Below are positions 1-5,874 of a stretch of DNA of 7,598 bases, one piece after another. The stretch covers positions 1-7,598 of the forward strand of contig CAMOEE010000122.1 of NCBI GenBank assembly GCA_946611835.1, read 5' to 3'. The translations under genes were made by a program, and so were the position numbers. The notes beneath the pieces are model-generated. The model searched no databases. It was not told the DNA's origin and saw nothing but the letters and a program-made list of their open reading frames with translations. The number at the start of each line of letters is the position of its first letter. Position 1 is the stretch's first letter. This DNA comes from an uncultured Treponema sp. Its GTDB lineage: Bacteria > Spirochaetota > Spirochaetia > Treponematales > Treponemataceae.

Positions 1-969
1 CTGGAAAACAATCCGGGCTTTAAGCTCACATTCTCTCTGGGTAAGGGAATCGTCATGGCCTTCATTCTTGGAGACCTTTTGATTCAAGTTCTTTACCGAA
101 CCCGACCTTACGAGGCAGAACCGGGCAGCGCAAACGCCCTTTACGAAAAATGGAACAAAATCATCGGCGATACTCTGGGAAGCGGCAAAATGACCTTGCA
201 CCGCTACCACAAAATCGTGCGCGGAGTCGTCCGTGACTTCGATAATTTGCCTCTTCTCCCGATTAAAAAGCCGCGAGTTGCAATCGTCGGTGAAATTCTA
301 GTTAAGCTTCATCCGACGGCAAACAACAATCTCGTTGAAACAATCGAAAAAGAGGGAGCCGAGTGTGTTCAGCCGGGATTCATCGACTTCTTGCTCTACA
401 ACTTCTCGGATAATATCTTCAAGCACAAGAATCTTGCCGTTCCTAAGAGCGGAGAGAGAATCGCGCGGATGCTTATCTGGCTCACAGAAAAATTCCGTGG
501 CTATGTCACCAAAACTCTCAAAAAGAGCCGCCGCTTCGAGCCACCGACATCAATCTACGAAAAGATGGACTACGCAAAGGACATCATTTCTCTGGGCAAT
601 GTTACAGGCGAAGGCTGGTTCCTTACCGGTGAAATCGTAGACTTGATTCATAATGGTGTTCGAAGTTTTGCCTGCGTTCAGCCTTTTGCCTGTATGCCAA
701 ACCACATTTGTGGCCGTGGCGTAATCAAGGAATTACGCCGACGCTACCCGGAAGCAAACATCTCCGCAATCGACTACGATCCGGGAACAAGTGAAGTCAA
801 TCAGCTCAACCGACTCAAGCTGCTTCTTTCAAACGCACCTTACGGCTCACATCCTGATGAGGACAAAAATGGCCTTATCAATGGTAAGCCAGCTGAAAAT
901 GCGGATGAAGTCGCAGAGATGGAAGCCCGGCTCAAAGCTGATATGGAAAGAGAAGCTGTCGGAGAATAA
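1..969 (+). CDS. Acyl-CoA dehydratase activase-related protein, C-terminal part (5' end outside window)
   Basis: The frame is open from base 1, 18 codons before the first ATG at 55, so this is the 3' end of a longer gene; 322 residues are visible. The sequence resembles the C-terminal domain of the long (roughly 1,400-residue, from memory) proteins that join BadF/BadG-type ATPase activase domains to a 2-hydroxyacyl-CoA dehydratase-like region (DUF2229/COG3581 group). Visible marks are VAIVGEILVKLHPTANN near residues 93-109, the cysteine-rich block CVQPFACMPNHICGRG with Cys225, Cys231 and Cys237, and RRRYPEANISAIDYDPG followed by EVNQLNRLKLLLS. The cysteines probably bind an Fe-S cluster (inference). 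Family members that are characterised drive ATP-dependent electron transfer to radical dehydratases; the substrate of these long stand-alone proteins is not known to me. The tail after about residue 285 is acidic and low in complexity. The gene ends just before a hairpin shared with the convergent hemerythrin gene. Confidence 0.85.
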   Translation: MENNPGFKLTFSLGKGIVMAFILGDLLIQVLYRTRPYEAEPGSANALYEKWNKIIGDTLGSGKMTLHRYHKIVRGVVRDFDNLPLLPIKKPRVAIVGEILVKLHPTANNNLVETIEKEGAECVQPGFIDFLLYNFSDNIFKHKNLAVPKSGERIARMLIWLTEKFRGYVTKTLKKSRRFEPPTSIYEKMDYAKDIISLGNVTGEGWFLTGEIVDLIHNGVRSFACVQPFACMPNHICGRGVIKELRRRYPEANISAIDYDPGTSEVNQLNRLKLLLSNAPYGSHPDEDKNGLINGKPAENADEVAEMEARLKADMEREAVGE

Positions 970-1010
970 AAAAATTCCCTTGTGCAGGTTTCATGGTTTG
1001 CACAAGGGAA
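968..1010 (-). terminator. Rho-independent terminator, mainly for the hemerythrin gene
   Basis: A perfect 12-bp stem pairs 975-986 (TTCCCTTGTGCA) with 999-1010 around a 12-nt loop. Read on the reverse strand it is followed at once by seven T residues (complement of 968-974), the classical layout for ending the hemerythrin transcript. Read forward it is followed only by ATATTAACTTTC, so it is a weaker stop for the activase gene, although the stem could serve both convergent genes. The A-run directly overlaps the activase stop codon. Confidence 0.85.
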
Positions 1011-1015
1011 ATATT

Positions 1016-1029
1016 AACTTTCGTTAGTT
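1016..1029. repeat. Copy of a short palindromic motif close to AACTAACGTTAGTT
   Basis: The bases AACTTTCGTTAGTT differ at two positions from the perfect 14-bp palindrome AACTAACGTTAGTT. Two better copies lie inside queH at 5105-5118 and 5651-5664. This copy sits between the hemerythrin stop codon and its terminator. The relationship is seen by eye; whether it is a real dispersed repeat is unknown. Confidence 0.35.
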
Positions 1030-1037
1030 AGATTTTT

Positions 1038-1490
1038 TTACTTATTTGCCTTTTTCTTTAGGAATTCCACCAAAGCAGGAAGATAGAGTCTGTCTTCATA
1101 AGCAATGTGAGTGTGAATCCAGTCATACAAGAAATGAGCAAATTTTATCGCCTCAGAGGCCGGGAGCCTATCAATACCGGCATAAATATCCTTACATTTT
1201 TCAGTAAAGGCATCGTGAATTTTCTTATGCTTTTTGTAGCCGTCGAAATTTGATGCAAGCATCAGTTTTTCTTCATCCTGAAAATGTGTTGCCGCATAAT
1301 TCAGGCAACGCTCTAAGGCCCATTTAACTAACATACGATAGTTTTCTGCATTATTATTTTTTAAAAGACTCTGGTAGAATTCATTGCAAAGCCTTACAAG
1401 CGTTTCATGCTGCTCATCTATAGCTGGAATTCCGATTTTGTATTTTGGATCCCATTTTATGTAATCATCGTTCACCAAGCCGTTGCCCAT
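1038..1490 (-). CDS. Bacteriohemerythrin (oxygen-binding di-iron protein)
   Basis: A 150-residue, single-domain cytoplasmic hemerythrin. The di-iron ligands of the family are all visible: His28 in AIDEQHETL, His69 and Glu73 in ATHFQDEEKLM, His88 and His92 in HKKIHDAF, and His128 and Asp133 in WIHTHIAYED. Length and the start YIKWDPKYKIGIPAID are typical of the bacteriohemerythrin family, so it should bind O2 reversibly and act in oxygen storage, delivery or sensing. An upstream in-frame ATG would add 11 residues, but the ATG at 1490 is preceded by AAGGAAG (1499-1505) at 8 nt, so I chose that start. The gene stands alone on its strand, has its own extended -10 promoter and terminator, and is divergent from a chemoreceptor gene. 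A hemerythrin beside an MCP recalls DcrH-type receptors in which the two are fused; a functional link here is inference. Confidence 0.93.
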   Translation of the reverse strand: MGNGLVNDDYIKWDPKYKIGIPAIDEQHETLVRLCNEFYQSLLKNNNAENYRMLVKWALERCLNYAATHFQDEEKLMLASNFDGYKKHKKIHDAFTEKCKDIYAGIDRLPASEAIKFAHFLYDWIHTHIAYEDRLYLPALVEFLKKKANK

Positions 1491-1511
1491 TTTAATTACT
1501 TCCTTCAGAAC

Positions 1512-1540
1512 ATTATAGCACAAAATTTTTTTGTTGAGAA
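1512..1540 (-). promoter_or_regulatory. Predicted promoter of the hemerythrin gene (extended -10)
   Basis: On the reverse strand, TGCTATAAT gives a consensus -10 hexamer (1512-1517) with the TG of an extended -10. A TTCTCA hexamer lies 17 bp upstream (1535-1540), matching four of six -35 positions. Transcription would start near 1505, so the leader is only about 15 nt and the Shine-Dalgarno sequence lies at its very 5' end. Confidence 0.6.
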
Positions 1541-1553
1541 TTTAAAAAAATTT
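1523..1553. repeat. A-tract inverted repeat between the divergent promoters
   Basis: AAATTTTTTT at 1523-1532 is the exact reverse complement of AAAAAAATTT at 1544-1553, separated by 11 bp. It lies upstream of both -10 boxes and overlaps both predicted -35 regions. It could be an operator shared by the two genes, or simply bent A-tract DNA that acts as an upstream activating element. AT richness makes a chance origin possible. Confidence 0.4.
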
Positions 1554-1580
1554 GTTTTCCTTTTAATTTAATGTTAAAAT
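1552..1580 (+). promoter_or_regulatory. Predicted chemoreceptor promoter placed for a leaderless transcript
   Basis: TTGTTT (1552-1557), a 17-bp spacer and TAAAAT (1575-1580), the latter with an extended -10 TG at 1572-1573. The -10 ends only 7 bp before the ATG at 1588, so transcription would begin at or within a base or two of the start codon. The bases before the ATG (TTAAAATACTCTTT) contain no Shine-Dalgarno match, which supports leaderless translation. Confidence 0.5.
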
Positions 1581-1587
1581 ACTCTTT

Positions 1588-3693
1588 ATGGATAAGAACA
1601 CTAACAATTCAAAGCCCCAAAAACAGGGCAAACTGGTCTATTACATTGTTGGAATTACAGTCGTAATCGTTGCGGTTTTAACATCCCTTCAAATTTATAT
1701 CGTCAATGCACGCACGAAAGAATCTGTAGCTTCATCTTACGAAGAAAACTGTCTCAAAATCACTGATGCTTATTCTAATGTAGTTTCTATTCGCCTGAGT
1801 GAATACATCAAGCAAATGAGAATGTACACCGAAGCTGACATCACACAAACAGCGGATCCTCGCCAAATTCAAGAATGGCTCATAGAACACGCAAAATCCC
1901 GCACGCCGGACTTCGACCGAATCGGCTATATTGATGCAAAGGGGGACTTCTACAATGACCAGAACAAAGTCACTAATGTAAAAGACAGAATTTACTTCAA
2001 AGCCATCATGGAACAAGGTCACGACACAAACATCGATGACCCGGTAACATCAAAATCAACAGGAACCACCATCATTCATGTTTCTCAGGCTGCAAAGGTC
2101 GGCGGAAAGACAGTTGGCTTTTACAGTGCTGTCGTAGGCGTAGACAAACTTACTGAATTTGTCAAAACCATCCGAATCGGAAAAACCGGTTATGCCGTTC
2201 TTTTCAACAGCGAAGGTGAAATAATTGCAACATCGGCCCCAGAAGTCGATGAAGCAAGCACAAAAGCCCTTACAGAAGCTATGCTGCCAATCACGCAGGC
2301 CCTTGCACAAAAGCAAAGCGGCAGTATCTGGATAAGTGCAGGCAAACTCGGCCATAAATATGTCACATATAAACCAGTTGAAAATGCAGACTGGGGCTTT
2401 GCCTTCCTTATTGATGACAGCCAGGTTTACGCTACGGCAAAAGAGATTTCAATCACTCTGATTTTTGCGGGAATTATCCTTGCCTTAGCCCTCTTAATCG
2501 GAATTGGTGTCGGAATTTTCCATTCCCTCAAGCCTCTTCTTAAAGTCAAATCTTCTATTGAAGAAATTGCTTCTGGAAAAGCTGACCTTACCCAGCGAAT
2601 CACAGGAGCAGCCGCAAATGTAAACAACGAAATAGGCGGCGTAGTCAAAGGCTTCAACAAATTCACCGAGAAACTTCAAACCATCGTCTCTGATGTAAAA
2701 TACTCAAAAGAAGTTCTGGCTGCAGCTGGCGAGGACCTTGATGTAAGTATGCAGGACACGAGCGCATCAATCACGCAGATTATCGCAAATATTTCAAGCG
2801 TACACACGCAAATCAGCAATCAGGGAGAAAGCGTCGCCCAGACAGCAGGTGCGGTCAACGAAATTGCCTCAAACATCGAATCTCTTGAACGAATGATTGC
2901 AAACCAGTCTCAGGGCGTAAGCAACGCTTCATCAGCAGTCGAAGAAATGATTGGAAACATCGCCTCAGTAAATCATTCTGTAGATAAAATGGCAGCTTCT
3001 TTTGACTCGCTCACAGAAAATGCCAAAAGCGGTGCCGAAAAGCAGGTTCATGTAAACGAGCGGATTCACGAAATTGAGCAGCAGTCACAGATGCTTCAGG
3101 AAGCAAATGCGGCAATCGCAGCAATCGCAAGCCAGACAAACCTTCTCGCAATGAATGCGGCAATCGAGGCTGCACATGCAGGAGACGCAGGAAAAGGCTT
3201 CGCTGTAGTTGCAGATGAAATCCGTAAACTTTCAGAAACCTCGACAATTCAGTCAAAGACAATCGGCGACCAGCTTTCAAGCATCAAGGAGTCAATCAAT
3301 TCCGTCGTTCAGGCTTCACAGGAATCAAGCGAAGCATTCAATACAGTTGCCGAAAAAATCCATGAAACTGACCAGCTTGTCCGCCAGATTAAGAGCGCAA
3401 TGGAAGAACAGCAGGAAGGCTCAAAACAAATCACAGATTCTTTGCAGTCAATGAACGACAGCACAATTGAAGTCAGGACAGCATCCGAAGAAATGTCTAT
3501 CGGAAACAAGCAGATTCTCGACGAAGTGCGAAACCTCCAGAACGCTACTATGGTAATGAAGAGCAGCATGGAAGAGATGGCCGTCGGTGCAAAGAAAATC
3601 AACGAAACAGGAGCCTCACTTTCAGAAATTGCTGGAAAAATGAAGGATTCCATCGAACAAATTGGCACACAAATCGACCAATTTAAGGTATAA
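1588..3693 (+). CDS. Methyl-accepting chemotaxis protein with dCache sensor domain
   Basis: A 701-residue transmembrane chemoreceptor that would sense a periplasmic ligand and control CheA through CheW. Order: short basic cytoplasmic N-terminus, TM1 (about 16-39), dCache-type sensor (about 45-280, with DRIYFKAIMEQG and DPVTSKSTGTTIIHVSQA typical of the membrane-distal module and GKTGYAVLFNSEGEIIATS of the second module), TM2 (about 287-312), HAMP (about 313-366), then a long helical signalling domain. The conserved hairpin tip is present near residue 516 (SQTNLLAMNAAIEAAHAGD, then GKGFAVVADEIRKLSE). The C-terminus ends in QIDQFKV without a CheR/CheB-tethering pentapeptide. The ligand cannot be told from sequence. 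The start is the only ATG before TM1; it has no ribosome binding site. It heads a probable operon with the thioesterase 19 bp downstream. Confidence 0.95.
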   Translation: MDKNTNNSKPQKQGKLVYYIVGITVVIVAVLTSLQIYIVNARTKESVASSYEENCLKITDAYSNVVSIRLSEYIKQMRMYTEADITQTADPRQIQEWLIEHAKSRTPDFDRIGYIDAKGDFYNDQNKVTNVKDRIYFKAIMEQGHDTNIDDPVTSKSTGTTIIHVSQAAKVGGKTVGFYSAVVGVDKLTEFVKTIRIGKTGYAVLFNSEGEIIATSAPEVDEASTKALTEAMLPITQALAQKQSGSIWISAGKLGHKYVTYKPVENADWGFAFLIDDSQVYATAKEISITLIFAGIILALALLIGIGVGIFHSLKPLLKVKSSIEEIASGKADLTQRITGAAANVNNEIGGVVKGFNKFTEKLQTIVSDVKYSKEVLAAAGEDLDVSMQDTSASITQIIANISSVHTQISNQGESVAQTAGAVNEIASNIESLERMIANQSQGVSNASSAVEEMIGNIASVNHSVDKMAASFDSLTENAKSGAEKQVHVNERIHEIEQQSQMLQEANAAIAAIASQTNLLAMNAAIEAAHAGDAGKGFAVVADEIRKLSETSTIQSKTIGDQLSSIKESINSVVQASQESSEAFNTVAEKIHETDQLVRQIKSAMEEQQEGSKQITDSLQSMNDSTIEVRTASEEMSIGNKQILDEVRNLQNATMVMKSSMEEMAVGAKKINETGASLSEIAGKMKDSIEQIGTQIDQFKV

Positions 3694-3712
3694 TGCCCCC
3701 AAGGGGAATTAT

Positions 3713-4129
3713 ATGGAACTCAAAGAATACACGCACTTTGTAAATTATTACGAAACTGACAGAATGGGCGTAACTCACCATTCAAACTACATTCGCTGGA
3801 TGGAAGAAGCAAGAATCGACTTCCTTAAGCAAATTGGATGGGATTACGCCAAACTCGAAGAAGAAGGAATAATTTGTCCGGTCACGGCCGTAAGCTGCCG
3901 CTACAGGCACAGCACGACCTTCAATGATACGGTTTCCATTTCCGTATCAGTCGAGGATTTTTCAGGAATCAGGCTCAAGCTAAAATATACAATGAAAGAC
4001 TCTTCTGGAAGAAAAATCTGCGAGGGAAACTCTGAACACTGTTTCATTGATGCCGAAGGAAAAGTCCTGCTCGTAAAAAAGGAATACCCGGATTTTTACA
4101 AGGCTTTGACGGCATTGATAGAGCAATAA
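3713..4129 (+). CDS. ybgC: YbgC/FcbC-type hotdog acyl-CoA thioesterase
   Basis: A 138-residue single hotdog-fold protein that should hydrolyse short acyl-CoA or 4-hydroxybenzoyl-CoA-like thioesters in the cytoplasm. The family signature is clear at the N-terminus: YYETDRMGVTHHSNYIRWME, with the expected catalytic Asp16 and the His/Asn pair at 23-25, followed by EEARIDFLKQIG. The C-terminal strand region SEHCFIDAEGKVLLVKK also fits. An upstream TTG in frame (3662, inside the chemoreceptor gene) would add 17 residues unrelated to the family; AAGGGGA at 3701-3707, 5 nt before the ATG, decides the start at 3713. In proteobacteria YbgC sits with tol-pal genes; here it follows a chemoreceptor gene by 19 bp and precedes a YitT gene by 22 bp, so its physiological partner is unclear. 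Confidence 0.88.
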   Translation: MELKEYTHFVNYYETDRMGVTHHSNYIRWMEEARIDFLKQIGWDYAKLEEEGIICPVTAVSCRYRHSTTFNDTVSISVSVEDFSGIRLKLKYTMKDSSGRKICEGNSEHCFIDAEGKVLLVKKEYPDFYKALTALIEQ

Positions 4130-4151
4130 ACAGATATATCAGCGGTAGTTT

Positions 4152-4997
4152 ATGAAGATATTTTTCAGATTTTTGCTCGTGACTATGGGCTCATTTTTGC
4201 TTGCAACAGGAATCAATACCTTCGTTCACAAGGCAGGTCTCTTACCAGGCGGATTTACAGGAATCACGATTCTTCTTCAGGATATTTTTTCAAAATTCTT
4301 CGGAATCAATATTCCTTTCGCAGTTTTCTACTGGGGACTAAATATCGTTCCGGCAGCAATCTGCTTTAAATATGTCGGGAAAAGATTCACCCTGCTTTCA
4401 ATTTGGGCTATTGTCGCCTCGGGCTTTTTTACGGACTTGCTTCCCGGTTTTAACTTCACGAATGATGTCCTTCTCTGCACGGTTTTCGGCGGAATAATTA
4501 ACGGAACGGCAATCAGTCTTTGCCTTTTGGCCGGAGCAACCAGTGGCGGCACGGATTTTATCTCAATTTATGTCTCAGAAAAAACCGGCCGAAGTATCTG
4601 GAACCATATCTTCATAGGAAATGTTATCGTACTGGTGATTTTCGGCCTTTTGTTTGGCTGGACAAGAGCACTTTATTCTATAATCTTTCAGTTCGCAAGC
4701 ACACAGATTTTAAACAGCCTCTACAAACGCTACCAGAAATCAACACTATTGATTATCACCGACAAGCCCGAAGAGCTGGTCAAAACAATCCGAGAAACAA
4801 CCGGCCACGATGCGACTCTTTTTAAAGGCGAAGGCTGCTACACCGGCCTGGAAAGGAACATGCTCTACACCGTAATTTCAAGTGACACCGAAGAAAAACT
4901 GATTCGTGAAGTTAAAAAGACAGACCCCATGGCTTTCGTAAACATATTGCAGACAAAAATGCTTAAAGGCAATTTCATCATGAAAAAGCAGGATTAA
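4152..4997 (+). CDS. YitT family membrane protein (DUF161 + DUF2179)
   Basis: A 281-residue inner-membrane protein of unknown biochemical role. The N-terminal two thirds hold about five hydrophobic helices (roughly 5-25, 50-70, 80-97, 105-128 and 150-170) with the family motif VHKAGLLPGGFTGITIL near residue 25 and the glycine-rich CLLAGATSGGTDFISIY near 123-139. The last 85 residues form the soluble DUF2179 domain: LLIITDKPEELVKTI, then GEGCYTGLERNMLYTVIS and DPMAFVNILQ. Length is normal for the family (about 280-290). The ribosome binding site is weak (GCGGTAG about 4 nt upstream), which suggests coupling to the thioesterase upstream. It ends 42 bp before queH, and the gap is filled mainly by a hairpin. 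No function is inferred from context. Confidence 0.92.
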   Translation: MKIFFRFLLVTMGSFLLATGINTFVHKAGLLPGGFTGITILLQDIFSKFFGINIPFAVFYWGLNIVPAAICFKYVGKRFTLLSIWAIVASGFFTDLLPGFNFTNDVLLCTVFGGIINGTAISLCLLAGATSGGTDFISIYVSEKTGRSIWNHIFIGNVIVLVIFGLLFGWTRALYSIIFQFASTQILNSLYKRYQKSTLLIITDKPEELVKTIRETTGHDATLFKGEGCYTGLERNMLYTVISSDTEEKLIREVKKTDPMAFVNILQTKMLKGNFIMKKQD

Positions 4998-5030
4998 TTG
5001 CTTATCACTCGCATCCATGCGAGTAAGCAA
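4998..5030 (+). promoter_or_regulatory. Hairpin between the YitT gene and queH, touching the queH ribosome binding site
   Basis: ACTCGCAT (5007-5014) pairs with ATGCGAGT (5017-5024), and TTGCTT (4998-5003) pairs with AAGCAA (5025-5030). This gives a stem of up to 14 bp with a 3-nt bulge (ATC, 5004-5006); the two bases between the arms mean the innermost pairs open to form the loop. The 3' arm includes the first two bases of AAGGA (5029-5033), the queH Shine-Dalgarno. No T-run follows, so it is not an intrinsic terminator. It may modulate queH translation, stabilise or mark a processing site in the operon mRNA, or be a small inserted palindrome. Confidence 0.55.
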
Positions 5031-5039
5031 GGATTTAAA

Positions 5040-5837
5040 ATGATAAAACAAAACTATCAGAAAGAACTAGAGAAAATACTGTCTGAAATTGAAGAGGAAC
5101 AAAAAACTACCGTTAGTTATAGAAAACCAACTCTGCTGCTCCATGCCTGCTGCGGACCATGCTCTTCTTATGTGATTGAATATCTTGCCAGTATTTTTGA
5201 CATCACGATTTATTATTATAACCCGAACATTCATCCAAAAGAAGAATATTTCCGCCGGCTCGAAGAACTGAAAAAATTTCTGGAACGATTTCCTGATGCC
5301 TTTAAAAACGAGGTAAAACTCGTAGTCGATGAATACAATCCCGAAGAGTATTTTGAAGCTACAAATGTCCGTCAGGAAATAGAACTTCAAACAGAACCCG
5401 AAAAAGGCGAACGATGCCGAAGATGCTATCTTTTCCGAATGAAACGCGCCTGGGAATATGCCTGTAAAAACAATTTTGACTGGTTCACGACAACGCTCAG
5501 CATAAGCCCCCACAAAGACAGCGAAAAGATAAATGTGATTGGAAGAGAACTGGAAGAAATGAAATTCCAGCAGGTAAAGAAAGCAGATAATTTTTCACAA
5601 AAAAATGATGATTACCAAAAAGGGAGTTTCTCGTCTGACGGCGGACAAAAAACTAACGATAGTTTGAATATTTCCCCGCACACAAAATTCTTACCCTCAG
5701 ATTTCAAGAAAAAAGGCGGATTTTTACGCAGCACCCAGCTCAGCGAAGAATATGGCTTATGGCGGCAGGATTACTGTGGCTGCGCGTATTCACAGAGGAC
5801 AAGCTTCTCATCAAGGAATGTTGAAAATTCTAATTGA
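5040..5837 (+). CDS. queH: Epoxyqueuosine reductase QueH with an unusual insertion
   Basis: A 265-residue DUF208-family protein, the non-B12 enzyme that reduces epoxyqueuosine to queuosine in tRNA, the last step of Q synthesis. The metal and redox cysteines are all present: Cys37, Cys38 and Cys41 in HACCGPCS, Cys126 and Cys129 in RCRRCYLFRMKRAW, and Cys246/Cys248 in YGLWRQDYCGCAYS. YYYNPNIHPKEEYFRRLEE and TTTLSISPHKDSEKIN are further family blocks. Between INVIGRELEEM and FLPSDFKKKGG, where I expect about ten residues, there is an additional low-complexity stretch (about 178-214, rich in Ser, Asn, Asp, Lys and Gln), so the protein is longer than usual. The start at 5040 has AAGGA 6 nt upstream; a TTG at 4998 in frame would read through the hairpin and is rejected. 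It is last in the probable chemoreceptor operon. Confidence 0.92.
   Translation: MIKQNYQKELEKILSEIEEEQKTTVSYRKPTLLLHACCGPCSSYVIEYLASIFDITIYYYNPNIHPKEEYFRRLEELKKFLERFPDAFKNEVKLVVDEYNPEEYFEATNVRQEIELQTEPEKGERCRRCYLFRMKRAWEYACKNNFDWFTTTLSISPHKDSEKINVIGRELEEMKFQQVKKADNFSQKNDDYQKGSFSSDGGQKTNDSLNISPHTKFLPSDFKKKGGFLRSTQLSEEYGLWRQDYCGCAYSQRTSFSSRNVENSN
5099..5118 (+). repeat. Imperfect 20-nt direct repeat, copy 1 (near the queH start)
   Basis: ACAAAAAACTACCGTTAGTT differs at two of 20 positions from the copy at 5645-5664. Both copies are read in the same frame and encode QKT followed by diverged residues. Its last 14 bases form the near-palindrome AACTA-CCGT-TAGTT. Confidence 0.6.
5645..5664 (+). 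repeat. Imperfect 20-nt direct repeat, copy 2 (inside the queH insertion)
   Basis: ACAAAAAACTAACGATAGTT matches copy 1 at 18 of 20 positions and falls in the stretch of queH that has no counterpart in the family as I know it. The last 14 bases form AACTA-ACGA-TAGTT, one change from a perfect 14-bp palindrome. Confidence 0.6.
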
Positions 5838-5870
5838 AATATTTTAACTAAAACCTCGGAAAAATATTTC
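5836..5870. terminator. Possible bidirectional terminator between queH and the secreted-protein gene
   Basis: GAAATATTTT at 5836-5845 is the exact reverse complement of AAAATATTTC at 5861-5870, with a 15-nt loop. It overlaps the queH stop codon and ends 4 bp before the stop of the convergent gene, the right place for a shared terminator. The stem is almost all A-T and therefore weak, so it may only slow polymerase. Confidence 0.4.
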
Positions 5871-5874
5871 ATTA

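Noticed and set aside
1491..1523. Longer hemerythrin N-terminus from the ATG at 1523.
   Set aside because: The predicted promoter -10 lies inside this extension, and a good ribosome binding site serves the ATG at 1490.
3309..3668. Reverse-strand open frame opposite the chemoreceptor signalling domain.
   Set aside because: It is the antisense reading of the conserved coiled-coil region and shows no features of its own.
3695..3706. CCCC-AA-GGGG near the thioesterase ribosome binding site as a hairpin.
   Set aside because: A two-base loop cannot form and opening it leaves too few pairs to sequester the site.
3662..3712. TTG start for the thioesterase within the chemoreceptor gene.
   Set aside because: It adds 17 residues with no family similarity; AAGGGGA at 3701-3707 supports the ATG at 3713.
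4998..5039. preQ1 riboswitch controlling queH.
   Set aside because: The gap is only 42 nt and is occupied by a simple hairpin. The C-rich loop, A-rich tail and pseudoknot pattern of preQ1 aptamers are not visible.
5067..5513. Long reverse-strand open frame opposite queH.
   Set aside because: The forward frame has all QueH catalytic motifs; the reverse frame has no ribosome binding site or recognisable family and is a shadow.
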